Under the pieces are notes generated by a model that did not search any database, was not told where the DNA came from, and saw nothing but the letters and a program-made list of their open reading frames with translations. From the NCBI RefSeq assembly GCF_900109575.1, contig NZ_FOAF01000017.1, positions 1 to 40,981 of the forward strand: a DNA stretch of 40,981 bases. The letters are read 5' to 3'. This document shows, one piece after another, positions 1 through 6,869 of this stretch; within the stretch, counting starts at the first letter, position 1; each line of letters opens with the position of its first letter. A program made the translations under genes and the position numbers. The DNA is from Olivibacter domesticus (GTDB lineage Bacteria > Bacteroidota > Bacteroidia > Sphingobacteriales > Sphingobacteriaceae).

Positions 1-25
1 GGATCAAGTGGAATTCTTGGGGGGA
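1..25 (+). repeat. Left terminal inverted repeat of the IS
   Basis: The repeat starts GGATCA and ends in GAATTCTTGGGGGGA. It pairs with bases 1404-1428 in inverted orientation, with 21 of 25 identities. Confidence 0.8.
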
Positions 26-69
26 AATTTAAATAATTCTTAGTTTAGCGTTATTAAAGAATATATACC

Positions 70-423
70 TTGCAAGACGCCGAACGTAAACTTTTGACTT
101 TATTAATGCCCGAGGGGCTATTAGATTATTTCGATATCATGGAAGTAGTCCAGAAGGACAAAGGGCTCCAGATCCACCTTGATGAAAAGAATATCGCCCC
201 ATCTGGATATGAAAGTGTCCAATTGGAATCAAAAGGCTTTATGCCACCTTCGGAGATCAAAGACTTTCCTATTCGCGGTCAGAAAGTTACCCTTCATATT
301 AGACGAAGACGCTGGCTGGTTCTGGAAAGCGGGAAAATCATTACCAGAGACTGGAACCTGGTTCGCCAGGGCGCTCGAATGACTACGGAATTCGGGCTTT
401 TTTTAAAGGGGATATTTGGATAA
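70..423 (+). CDS. ISAon1-type transposase, N-terminal-region protein
   Basis: This 117-residue protein is the first ORF of the insertion sequence. Its shape fits the small upstream protein found with ISAon1-type transposases: a segment around PEGLLDYFD (about residues 14-22), a basic stretch HIRRRRW (about 76-82), and an end in KGIFG. It probably provides the DNA-binding part of the transposase, by analogy with the N-terminal region of single-ORF ISL3 transposases. The start is the TTG at 70, because an in-frame stop lies at 55-57 and no ATG intervenes. Its end overlaps the start of the second ORF by 8 bases in another frame. The ORF is complete. Confidence 0.75.
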   Translation: MQDAERKLLTLLMPEGLLDYFDIMEVVQKDKGLQIHLDEKNIAPSGYESVQLESKGFMPPSEIKDFPIRGQKVTLHIRRRRWLVLESGKIITRDWNLVRQGARMTTEFGLFLKGIFG

Positions 424-1399
424 CTATCCCATCAGTGCCCATCTTTTAGGGCTTTTCTTCCAGTTGGATGGCAAACAGCTTCAGGAACAATATAAGAACC
501 ATCTTAGCGACTTTCATGACTGGGACCAGAAACCCCATGCTGAACACTGGACCGTGTTCCCGGGGAATATATCAGAAAAGCTGAGTATCGATGAGACCAG
601 TTTCAGCAATGGCGAACTCTATACCATTGTAAGCAGCAAAGCCGCCAAAGGAAGAAAAGGAACCGTGCTGGCGACCATTAGGGGAACAAAGGCGGAAGAT
701 ATCATCCATGCCCTGGAACGTATCCCTTTGAGAATGAGGAACAGGGTCAGGGAGGTTACTATGGATATGGCTCCCAATATGGCAAAGGCAATCCGTCGAT
801 GTTTCAGGAACGCCAGACGGGTGATAGACAGGTTTCATGTACAGAAACTTGCTTATGATGCCGTTCAGGAATTGCGCATCAGATACCGTTGGGAAGTGTT
901 GGATGATGAAAGCAGGAAGATCGCAAAGGCACGTAAGGAGGGTGTTCCCTACGATCCTGAGCTGCTACCCAACGGGGATACGCTCAAACAGCTCCTGGCC
1001 AGGTCGAGACATCTGCTGTTCAGGCATCCTACAAGATGGACAGAAAGCCAGAAACATCGTGCAGAGCTGCTTTTCTTACGCTTTCCCCTACTTAAAAAGG
1101 CATATGATCTGGGGATAGCATTGGGAGATATCTTCAATAAATGCAAGAGTAAAGAGGGCGCTTTTACCAAACTCGGCCTATGGCACAATCAGGTGGAAAA
1201 TTCCGGAATAGCATCTTTCCAAAGCGTGGCCAGATCTATTGCGGCACATCATCCCAATATCCTGCATTACTTTGATAACAAGAGTACCAATGCCTCTGCC
1301 GAATCTTTCAATGCTAAATTGAAAGCTTTCAGAAGCGTATTCCGAGGTGTCAGAGATACTAAATTCTTCCTATATCGGGTAATGAAATTGTATGCTTAA
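416..1399 (+). CDS. ISL3-family (ISAon1-type) DDE transposase
   Basis: This 327-residue transposase carries a plausible DDE triad: D59 in LSIDETS, D117 in VTMDMAPN and E296 in ASAESFNAK. The segment RRVIDRFHVQKL (about residues 134-145) after the second Asp is typical of ISL3 transposases. The first codon in this frame that could start the protein is TTG at 416, just before the stop of the upstream ORF (TAA 421-423). Translation therefore probably depends on reinitiation or frameshifting from that ORF. In this frame a TAA at 404-406 limits where a shift could occur. The reading frame is uninterrupted to its stop at 1397-1399, five bases before the right inverted repeat, so the enzyme may be active. 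Confidence 0.85.
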   Translation: MDNYPISAHLLGLFFQLDGKQLQEQYKNHLSDFHDWDQKPHAEHWTVFPGNISEKLSIDETSFSNGELYTIVSSKAAKGRKGTVLATIRGTKAEDIIHALERIPLRMRNRVREVTMDMAPNMAKAIRRCFRNARRVIDRFHVQKLAYDAVQELRIRYRWEVLDDESRKIAKARKEGVPYDPELLPNGDTLKQLLARSRHLLFRHPTRWTESQKHRAELLFLRFPLLKKAYDLGIALGDIFNKCKSKEGAFTKLGLWHNQVENSGIASFQSVARSIAAHHPNILHYFDNKSTNASAESFNAKLKAFRSVFRGVRDTKFFLYRVMKLYA

Positions 1400-1403
1400 A
1401 GTA

Positions 1404-1428
1404 TCCCCCCAAGAATTCGGTATGATCC
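1404..1428 (+). repeat. Right terminal inverted repeat of the IS
   Basis: The reverse complement reads GGATCA, four bases that differ from the left copy, then GAATTCTTGGGGGGA. It follows the transposase stop by four bases. Confidence 0.8.
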
Positions 1429-1484
1429 GAAATTAAGCTATCAGTGACGCGCGAAGCAGTCTTATTAATAGTAAGTTAGAGGCG

Positions 1485-1525
1485 AAAAAAAACGGGACAA
1501 TTAGCGATTTCTCGAAAATGTCCCG
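1485..1525 (-). terminator. Rho-independent terminator of tRNA-Arg
   Basis: On the minus strand CGGGACA (1525-1519) pairs with TGTCCCG (1499-1493) and is followed at once by eight T. It starts six bases past the tRNA 3' end. Confidence 0.85.
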
Positions 1526-1530
1526 CGAGG

Positions 1531-1604
1531 TGCACTTGAAGGGAGTCGAACCCCTAACCTCCTGATCCGTAGTCAGGTGCTCTATCCAATTAAGCTACAA
1601 GTGC
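1531..1604 (-). tRNA. tRNA-Arg (anticodon ACG)
   Basis: The minus strand folds as a 74-nt tRNA. The acceptor arm is GCACTTG with CAAGTGC and discriminator A. The D arm contains AGCTTAATTGGATAGAGC. The anticodon stem CCTGA/TCAGG encloses the loop CTACGGA, giving anticodon ACG, and the T loop is TTCGACT. CCA is not encoded. ACG, modified to ICG, reads CGU, CGC and CGA codons. It has its own promoter and terminator and is separate from the neighbouring genes. Confidence 0.95.
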
Positions 1605-1620
1605 GTTCTGAATTGGACTG

Positions 1621-1650
1621 CAAAGATAGGAACGATTATGAAATATCCAA
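1621..1650 (-). promoter_or_regulatory. Bacteroidota-type promoter of tRNA-Arg
   Basis: Read on the minus strand, a TTG (1650-1648) is followed after 19 bases by TATCTTTG (1628-1621), a perfect match to the TAnnTTTG -7 consensus. The -7 element ends 17 bases before the tRNA 5' end. Confidence 0.75.
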
Positions 1651-1794
1651 AATAAATAAATAATTTTTGAGATGTTTTTTTGTTGAAATTTTTAACTGAT
1701 TGATTTATTGTAAGAAATCTTATTGTGTCAAATTTATCTATGGTAAATAATACCAGTTCAATTGGAATGATTTAAGATATGACAAACTTATTTC

Positions 1795-1802
1795 TAGCTT
1801 TG
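1795..1802 (+). promoter_or_regulatory. -7 promoter element before the alpha/beta hydrolase
   Basis: TAGCTTTG matches TAnnTTTG exactly. No TTG lies 17-23 bases upstream; the nearest is 30 bases away. Transcription would start near 1808. The ATG at 1813 would then be nearly leaderless, which makes the ATG at 1834 a good alternative start. Confidence 0.45.
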
Positions 1803-1812
1803 CGGTTAATAA

Positions 1813-2640
1813 ATGATGAGGAATGATCTTTCTATGCAAAGAAAAAAAGTAAGAATTGGTGATATTAGTATATCCTATTTATTAAAAGAGCCATCCGTCG
1901 CAGACAAGACAATTATATTTATCCATGGATTTCCGTTCAATAAAAATATGTGGATTGATCAGCTTGCATCTCTTCCAGCAAATGTACGCGGGATAGCCGT
2001 TGATGTACGGGGGCATGGTATGAGCACAATTGGACATGGATACTTCAGTGTGGATGTTTTTGCAAAAGACTTGATTGTATTTGTTGAAACATTAGGATTG
2101 GAGCATGTCGTCCTCTGCGGTATTTCTATGGGTGGCTATATTGCTCTTCGCACTTACCAACTGGCTCCGACGCTTATTATCGGATTAGTTTTAGTCAGCA
2201 CAAATTCTCAGGCAGATACTAACGAGGCAAAAATTAAACGGTTTGATACCATACAATCTGTATTGAAATATGGAAGGCGAACTTTTGCAATAGGTTTTGT
2301 GAAAAATGTTTTCTCTGAACAAAGCCTTATGACAAAAGTGGATGAAGTAGAGCTAATAAGAAGCAGTATACGACGTAATGATGTCAGAAGCATTTGCGCT
2401 ACCTTATTAGCGCTTGCCTCTCGTACTGATACTACCGATAGTTTGAAAGAAATAACCGTTCCTTGTCTGATAATAAGAGGCGAGTCAGATAAGCTTATGA
2501 CCGCTAATCAGGTGGAAATATTAAAAGAGGGCATTGTTCAATCAGAGTTGTTGATTATGAAAGGATGTGGCCATCTTCCAAATCTCGAAGACCCCAATGT
2601 TTTTAATATTGCGCTTAACAAATATTTGACTAGCGATTAA
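1813..2640 (+). CDS. Alpha/beta-hydrolase fold protein
   Basis: This soluble hydrolase of 275 residues has a clear alpha/beta-fold layout. The oxyanion-hole motif is HGFPFN (38-43), followed by the strand and turn DVRGHG (64-69). The nucleophile elbow is GISMGG with S105, the acid is probably D226 in RGESDKL, and the catalytic His is H254 in GCGHLPNLE. This resembles the esterase, lactonase and haloperoxidase branch of the fold, and the substrate cannot be read from the sequence. There are no signal peptide or membrane segments, so it should be cytoplasmic. Three Met codons lie near the start (1813, 1816, 1834). The family alignment begins around KVRIGDISI, so 1834 is equally possible. The gene stands alone and converges on a small minus-strand ORF, overlapping it by four bases. 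Confidence 0.9.
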   Translation: MMRNDLSMQRKKVRIGDISISYLLKEPSVADKTIIFIHGFPFNKNMWIDQLASLPANVRGIAVDVRGHGMSTIGHGYFSVDVFAKDLIVFVETLGLEHVVLCGISMGGYIALRTYQLAPTLIIGLVLVSTNSQADTNEAKIKRFDTIQSVLKYGRRTFAIGFVKNVFSEQSLMTKVDEVELIRSSIRRNDVRSICATLLALASRTDTTDSLKEITVPCLIIRGESDKLMTANQVEILKEGIVQSELLIMKGCGHLPNLEDPNVFNIALNKYLTSD

Positions 2641-2825
2641 CTATGGGTGTTATGCTTTGTTGGAGGTTGTTCACTATATTCCTTTTTCTTTGCTGGATTG
2701 CCCATTGATGCACTTTTTTTACGATAACCACTGTCCTTAATGTTTTTTACTGATTTATTGTCGGCCACTTGTTTTTGATCAGAGTCAGCCGGTTCATATT
2801 TTTCTTTTTTCGCAGGACTTTTCAT
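2637..2825 (-). CDS. Small basic hydrophilic protein, unknown function
   Basis: This 62-codon ORF encodes a highly charged, low-complexity protein rich in Lys, Ser, Asn, Gln and Pro. It has no hydrophobic segment and no Cys. A short repeated element, SPAKKEKY (about 3-10) and NPAKKKEYSE (about 43-52), suggests internal duplication. Such proteins are usually disordered, and a nucleic-acid-binding role is only a guess. It overlaps the end of the convergent hydrolase by four bases. No clear Shine-Dalgarno sequence or promoter is seen on its strand, so coding status is likely but not certain. I do not recognise the family. Confidence 0.5.
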   Translation of the reverse strand: MKSPAKKEKYEPADSDQKQVADNKSVKNIKDSGYRKKSASMGNPAKKKEYSEQPPTKHNTHS

Positions 2826-2875
2826 GATTTCAAGAGATTAATTTACTTTATTTTAACAGTAAAAACATATCATTG

Positions 2876-2909
2876 TTTGAGGCATAGGTAATGATATTTG
2901 CTAACTTTG
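2876..2909 (+). promoter_or_regulatory. Promoter upstream of gap
   Basis: TTTG at 2876-2879 is followed after 22 bases by TAACTTTG (2902-2909), matching both Bacteroidota promoter elements. Transcription from here gives a leader of about 225 bases before the GAPDH start codon. Confidence 0.6.
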
Positions 2910-3140
2910 TTTGCCAACTTAATATAGAGTATTACAAGCTGTGGGTAAACTCCCTAGAGATTTGCAGGGATTATTCAATTGTAATTATTAAACGAGATTT
3001 TTGTTAAACTGAGTAAAAAGACAAGCTGGTATTTGCGGAGGAGTGGATGACTTATGATGATTGGAGTAGCGCTAAGGCAGATCGCGATAGAAAAGATTCG
3101 TAAAGACATTTGAGAATATATAATTAATGAAAAACCATTC
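2910..3140 (+). other. Long leader region before gap
   Basis: This stretch has no ORF of normal size. It holds a small hairpin candidate, TCCCT with AGGGA (about 2951-2970), and a short protein-like ORF at 3047-3103 (18 codons, starting MTYDDWSS) behind a GGAGGAG motif (3037-3043). A second overlapping ATG ORF lies at 3054-3113. No known riboswitch fold is recognised. Confidence 0.35.
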
Positions 3141-4142
3141 ATGAAAATTGCTATTAATGGATTTGGCCGTATTGGCCGTAATACCTTACGTAATATAATA
3201 CTGAGAAATGCAGATGTAGAAATAGTTGCAATAAATGATCTTACAGATGTACAGACATTGGCGCATCTTTTTAAATATGACTCAGTTCATGGACCCTATA
3301 GCGGTGAAGTCAATACAGAAGAAAGCTACTTGATCATAGATAACCGGCGTATAGCAGTGCTTAACGAAAAAGAACCTGCTAAACTACCGTGGAGAAATTT
3401 AGAAGTCGACGTGGTCATCGAATCTACAGGCAGATTTACAACATTAAAATTGGCAGAAGAGCATTTAAAAGCAGGTGCTAAGCAGGTGGTTATTTCAGCC
3501 CCTTCAGCAGATAAAGAAGTGCCAATCGTAGTGTTGGGAGTAAATGACGATATCATTGATTTATCAACTAAAGTGCTGTCAAATGCTTCTTGTACCACCA
3601 ACAATGTAGCGCCTTTAATAAAGGTGCTCGATCGCAATTGGAAGATAATAGATGGATATATTACCACGATACATTCTATGACGGGCGATCAAAATTTACA
3701 TGATGCACCCCATCGTGATTTAAGAAGAGCAAGGGCAGCATCTGCGTCTATTATACCAACTACTACAGGGGCGGCAAAAGCTGTAACGAATGTCTTTCCA
3801 CACTTAGAGGGGAAGTTAGGGGGAGCAGGCGTTAGAGTACCGGTACTTAATGGGTCGCTAACAGATTTTACTTGTATTCTCGAAAGACAACCTACGGTTG
3901 AAGAAATCAATGCGGCATTTGAAAAGGCCTCTCTCACCGATTTAAGGGGTATATTACAATATACTGAAGACCCTATAGTATCCATTGATATTATAAATTC
4001 ACCCTATTCTTGTGTTTTCGATGCTTTACTTACTTCCGTTGTTGGTGGTTTGGTAAAAGTAGTAGGCTGGTACGACAATGAATTTGGTTATTCCAATAGG
4101 TTAATAGATCTGTTGGTTAAAATGAAATCTATTAGACGATAA
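3141..4142 (+). CDS. gap: Type I glyceraldehyde-3-phosphate dehydrogenase
   Basis: This enzyme oxidises glyceraldehyde-3-phosphate to 1,3-bisphosphoglycerate with NAD in glycolysis. The 333 residues match the family's usual length. The dinucleotide-binding motif GFGRIGR lies at 7-13, and the Asp in INDLTD (about 33) favours NAD over NADP. The catalytic Cys is C151 in SNASCTTNN, its partner His is H178 in TTIHSMTGDQ, and the C-terminal WYDNEFGYSNR signature is present. It is transcribed from a promoter about 230 bases upstream. One base separates its stop from a GNAT acetyltransferase gene, so the two are probably translated together. Phosphoglycerate kinase, the next glycolytic step, lies 750 bases downstream with its own leader. 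Confidence 0.95.
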   Translation: MKIAINGFGRIGRNTLRNIILRNADVEIVAINDLTDVQTLAHLFKYDSVHGPYSGEVNTEESYLIIDNRRIAVLNEKEPAKLPWRNLEVDVVIESTGRFTTLKLAEEHLKAGAKQVVISAPSADKEVPIVVLGVNDDIIDLSTKVLSNASCTTNNVAPLIKVLDRNWKIIDGYITTIHSMTGDQNLHDAPHRDLRRARAASASIIPTTTGAAKAVTNVFPHLEGKLGGAGVRVPVLNGSLTDFTCILERQPTVEEINAAFEKASLTDLRGILQYTEDPIVSIDIINSPYSCVFDALLTSVVGGLVKVVGWYDNEFGYSNRLIDLLVKMKSIRR

Positions 4143-4143
4143 G

Positions 4144-4584
4144 ATGATTGTGAAATTTATTCCCCCGGAAGAAGTTCTTCCATTAAGAAGCCAGGTCTTG
4201 CGTGATGGTAAGTCTTATGAATACTGTGTGTTTGACGAGGACGCAAGGCCGGACACCTTTCATCTCGGATTAATTGATGAAGAGGATGATGTGCCAAAAT
4301 GTGTCCTTACTGCTTTTCCTCAGGCGAGAGATGGTTTTGCTGGAATAGGGTATCAATTAAGAGGAATGGCTACTCATTCAGATTTTCAAGGAAAGGGGCT
4401 GGGTAACCAGTTGGTCAATTTTTTGATTGTTTATCTCCGAGGCCAGGGAGCTTCTTATGTATGGTGTAATGCGCGTGAAGCTGCCTTCCGTTTTTACCAA
4501 AATTTAGGATTTGAATTTATTTCTGAGAATTTTGAGGTTCCTGGTATAGGAACACATCGCGTCATGTATTTGCAGATAAATTAG
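4144..4584 (+). CDS. GNAT-family N-acetyltransferase
   Basis: This 146-residue cytoplasmic protein has the GNAT fold. The acetyl-CoA pyrophosphate-binding loop is visible in QGKGLGNQL (about 83-91), preceded by the strand YQLRGMATH. The later region WCNAREAAFRFYQNLGFEF is the usual C-terminal motif in which an aromatic residue follows a helix. It should transfer an acetyl group from acetyl-CoA to an amine, but the acceptor cannot be inferred. Its ATG follows the gap stop by one base, which indicates translational coupling. The pairing may be shared transcription only, or acetylation of a glycolytic partner; nothing in the sequence decides this. Confidence 0.88.
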   Translation: MIVKFIPPEEVLPLRSQVLRDGKSYEYCVFDEDARPDTFHLGLIDEEDDVPKCVLTAFPQARDGFAGIGYQLRGMATHSDFQGKGLGNQLVNFLIVYLRGQGASYVWCNAREAAFRFYQNLGFEFISENFEVPGIGTHRVMYLQIN

Positions 4585-4587
4585 ACG

Positions 4588-4622
4588 TTTGTTCTAAATA
4601 TTGTACAAATTTTCTAAGTTTG
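4588..4622 (+). promoter_or_regulatory. Candidate promoter for pgk
   Basis: TTTG (4588-4591), a 23-base spacer and TAAGTTTG (4615-4622) fit the Bacteroidota consensus. A second perfect -7 element, TATGTTTG, lies at 4684-4691 without a well-placed TTG. Either would give a leader of roughly 190-260 bases. Confidence 0.5.
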
Positions 4623-4822
4623 TTGCAGAACGGTTAAAAAATATTGTTCTTGAAAATTTTACCTAAGCAAAAAAATAAAAATATATGTTTGAAGCCACAA
4701 TAAGCTGTCTTCAATGCATTTTAAACAATTTATTCAAATGAACCCGACATGATTAAAATAATTGTTAAACACATAGGGTAACGATTATTTATTCACGGAT
4801 TTTAAGACGGCTTTTGCGTTCA

Positions 4823-4840
4823 TGAGCCCTTCGGGGCTTA
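4823..4840 (+). promoter_or_regulatory. UUCG-capped hairpin in the pgk leader
   Basis: AGCCC (4825-4829), loop TTCG and GGGCT (4834-4838) form a short stem that can extend by a G-U and a U-A pair. The C(UUCG)G tetraloop is unusually stable in RNA. The hairpin ends about 47 bases before the pgk start codon and has no T tract, so it is not a terminator. Possible roles are transcript protection or control of translation. Confidence 0.5.
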
Positions 4841-4887
4841 ATTATCAAAGGCTCTATCTGACCACTAAAAAAACAAAAAATATACAA

Positions 4888-6078
4888 ATGAAAACTATTG
4901 ACGATTTAAATTTTTCCGGGAAAAAAGCGCTAATCCGTGTTGACTTCAATGTTCCGTTAGACGATGATTTTAATATTACCGATGATAACCGTATAAAAGG
5001 AGCAAAACCAACCATAGAAAAAATATTGAAGGATGGTGGGGCAGTTATTTTGATGTCACATTTAGGACGTCCAAAGGATGGGCCTACAGACAAGTTCTCT
5101 TTAAAACATATAGTTGACCATTTGTCTAAGGAACTCAACGTAAATGTACAATTTGCTGATGACTGCATTGGAGTTGAAGCAAAAGAAAAAGCTCAAAACC
5201 TGAAAGCTGGAGAGGTGCTCCTGCTTGAAAACTTACGTTTTTACAAAGAGGAAGAAAAAGGTGATGAAGCTTTCGCTGAAAAATTAGCGGCCTTAGGAGA
5301 TATTTATGTAAATGATGCCTTTGGTACTGCTCACCGTGCGCATGCCTCTACTGCTGTAATTGCAAAATTTTTCCCGCAGGCTAAATATTTTGGTTACTTG
5401 ATGGCTGCAGAGTTGAAAAATGCTGAAAAAGTATTAAACAATCCGGAAAGACCGTTTACAGCTATTATGGGAGGCGCTAAAGTTTCAGATAAACTTGAGC
5501 TTATCGAAGCTTTATTAGCAAAGGTCGATAATCTCATTATAGGCGGTGGAATGGCATATACGTTTGTAAAAGCAAAGGGAGGAGAGATCGGCCAATCGTT
5601 AGTTGAGCTTGATAAGCTTGATTTAGCAAATAGTTTAGTGGAAAAAGCAAAGGAAAAAGGCGTTCAATTGATTTTGCCTGCTGATTCGCAGATTGCTGAT
5701 AAATTTGCTAATGATGCCGTAGTTTATGATGGGCCAAACGATAAGATACCCGCTGATAAAATGGGCTTAGATATAGGGACAGCATCCGCAGCTGAATTCG
5801 CTGATGTTATAAAGTCATCTAAAACGATTTTATGGAATGGGCCTATGGGAGTGTTTGAGATGGATACCTTTGCAAAGGGAACAAGAACAGTTGCAGAAGC
5901 TGTAGTTGACGCAACAAAGCAAGGTGCGTTTTCTTTAATTGGCGGAGGAGATTCTGCTGCAGCCGTTACTAAATTTAAAATGACGGATGATGTAAGCTAT
6001 GTAAGCACAGGAGGGGGAGCTTTGCTGGAATATATGGAGGGGAAAGAATTGCCTGGAGTAAAGGCGATTAATGAATAA
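4888..6078 (+). CDS. pgk: Phosphoglycerate kinase
   Basis: This glycolytic kinase transfers phosphate from 1,3-bisphosphoglycerate to ADP. From the ATG at 4888 it has 396 residues, the normal bacterial length. An open frame extends 22 codons upstream to 4822, but that part is unlike the family and lies in the leader hairpin. Visible landmarks are RVDFNVPL near residue 18, the substrate-binding SHLGRP (about 60), LLENLRFY, the hinge motif [10 protein letters not shown], and the nucleotide-site GGGDSAAAV and STGGGA near the C-terminus. It is probably monocistronic, with its own promoter region and a strong hairpin 11 bases after the stop. Confidence 0.96.
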   Translation: MKTIDDLNFSGKKALIRVDFNVPLDDDFNITDDNRIKGAKPTIEKILKDGGAVILMSHLGRPKDGPTDKFSLKHIVDHLSKELNVNVQFADDCIGVEAKEKAQNLKAGEVLLLENLRFYKEEEKGDEAFAEKLAALGDIYVNDAFGTAHRAHASTAVIAKFFPQAKYFGYLMAAELKNAEKVLNNPERPFTAIMGGAKVSDKLELIEALLAKVDNLIIGGGMAYTFVKAKGGEIGQSLVELDKLDLANSLVEKAKEKGVQLILPADSQIADKFANDAVVYDGPNDKIPADKMGLDIGTASAAEFADVIKSSKTILWNGPMGVFEMDTFAKGTRTVAEAVVDATKQGAFSLIGGGDSAAAVTKFKMTDDVSYVSTGGGALLEYMEGKELPGVKAINE

Positions 6079-6088
6079 AATTATTGAA

Positions 6089-6115
6089 GAAGAGGGATGT
6101 TTAGCATCCCTCTTC
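6089..6115. terminator. Hairpin between convergent pgk and BON lipoprotein genes
   Basis: GAAGAGGGATG (6089-6099), a five-base loop and CATCCCTCTTC (6105-6115) form a perfect 11-bp stem. The T tract on the plus side is weak. It probably ends transcription from both sides. Confidence 0.65.
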
Positions 6116-6133
6116 CTGTTATTCCCTTTTGCA

Positions 6134-6442
6134 TTAAGGCATACTCGTAGTGTCTACTGCTGTTTGGACTTTGTGTGCAATTGTAGCATTGTTTACTACT
6201 GATTTAATTCCCTTAATACCTCTTGCGGTTGCTTCTGCCTCTTTCATGTGTTCTTCGTCAGGAAATGTTCCAGTAAAAGTAACAACTCCCTGTGTTACAT
6301 CCACCTTAGTGCCAGGTAAAAGCACATATTCTATCTCTTGTTGGGCCCTTTGATCTTTTAACTGTTTAGAACCACATGATGTTAACCCAAAACATAAACT
6401 CATTACTATAATGAGCATTATGCATAATCGATTGAAGTTCAT
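6134..6442 (-). CDS. BON-domain lipoprotein
   Basis: This 102-residue protein begins with a lipoprotein signal peptide: a hydrophobic stretch to about residue 19, then the lipobox LTSC with the modified Cys at position 23. The rest forms one BON domain (about 33-95), recognisable from VDVTQGVVTFTG and the GIKGIKSVVNN loop. BON domains in periplasmic proteins such as OsmY are thought to bind phospholipid surfaces and help keep the envelope stable under stress. It should be anchored in the envelope after processing by LspA, whose gene lies elsewhere in this window. It stands alone, convergent to pgk and divergent from the dcw cluster. Confidence 0.85.
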   Translation of the reverse strand: MNFNRLCIMLIIVMSLCFGLTSCGSKQLKDQRAQQEIEYVLLPGTKVDVTQGVVTFTGTFPDEEHMKEAEATARGIKGIKSVVNNATIAHKVQTAVDTTSMP

Positions 6443-6767
6443 GGTTTACTCTTTTAATTAGCTTAAATAATTGGCCGCTCTTCTTTTGGTTTTATTGTGG
6501 TGTTGCGGTTTTCTTGTATTACAATTGGATAAGCAAAAAGTTTTAATAAGGAGCGATTTTATATTTCTAAGGAATAGATACCATATTACAATTTTAGAGA
6601 TGTTACAAAGCAATGCTCGTTTCTTAAGAAAAATTTAAGTGCATGACATTTGTCTCTAGAGAGGTCTCTACCTATCAAAATGATCAATAAAACCTTTTCT
6701 GATATGATTTTTTCCGATTAAAAAGCTCAATAAACTGTGTTTGCTAAGGGGCGCTTTTTGTGAGCTG
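6443..6767. other. Non-coding region upstream of the dcw regulatory site
   Basis: About 325 bases between the divergent BON gene and the mraZ operator hold no convincing ORF or RNA gene. The ten-base palindrome TCTCTAGAGA occurs at about 6653-6662. A near-match to a -7 element, TGTGTTTG, lies at 6736-6743. Confidence 0.4.
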
Positions 6768-6824
6768 GTGGGAGAAAATAACCTGTGGAAAACTTTTTTG
6801 TGGGAGAAAGTGGGAGAAAGTGGA
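6768..6824 (+). promoter_or_regulatory. Putative MraZ operator, repeated GTGG(G/A) boxes
   Basis: Three boxes, GTGGG (6800-6804), GTGGG (6810-6814) and GTGGA (6820-6824), are spaced exactly 10 bases apart with AGAAA spacers between the first two pairs. Two more boxes lie upstream: GTGGG at 6768-6772 and GTGGA at 6785-6789. MraZ is known in E. coli to bind TGGG-type direct repeats with five-base spacers before its own gene, and in Mycoplasma to bind AAAGTG-type repeats. The three-box array lies over the -33 region of the promoter at 6840, a good place for repression. Confidence 0.7.
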
Positions 6825-6839
6825 AGATTTATCTAATTT

Positions 6840-6847
6840 TACATTTG
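6840..6847 (+). promoter_or_regulatory. -7 element of the mraZ/dcw promoter
   Basis: TACATTTG matches TAnnTTTG exactly and ends 22 bases before the mraZ ATG. No TTG sits at -33; the GTGGG boxes occupy that place, which may make the promoter dependent on or sensitive to MraZ. Confidence 0.55.
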
Positions 6848-6869
6848 ATTATTTGGATAAACTGTATAG

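Larger units (their letters stand above)
1..1428 (+). mobile_element. Insertion sequence, ISL3 family / ISAon1-type, apparently intact
   Basis: The element is bounded by imperfect inverted repeats. Bases 1-25 match the reverse complement of bases 1404-1428 at 21 of 25 positions: the outer six bases GGATCA and the inner fifteen agree, with a four-base mismatch between them. It holds two overlapping plus-strand ORFs, an N-terminal-region protein and a DDE transposase, as in ISAon1-type members of the ISL3 family. It is visibly richer in G and C than the flanking chromosome, which suggests a recent arrival. The window starts exactly at the left repeat, so the target duplication cannot be checked and the true left edge could lie a few bases further out. 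It sits about 55 bases beyond the terminator of a tRNA-Arg gene and interrupts no visible gene. Confidence 0.85.

Noticed and set aside
4822-4887. N-terminal extension of phosphoglycerate kinase
   Set aside because: The 22 extra residues do not resemble the family, and the DNA forms a leader hairpin. The ATG at 4888 gives the normal length.
6134-6442. Plus-strand ORF opposite the BON lipoprotein gene
   Set aside because: It is a shadow of the minus-strand gene, which has a clean lipobox and BON motifs.
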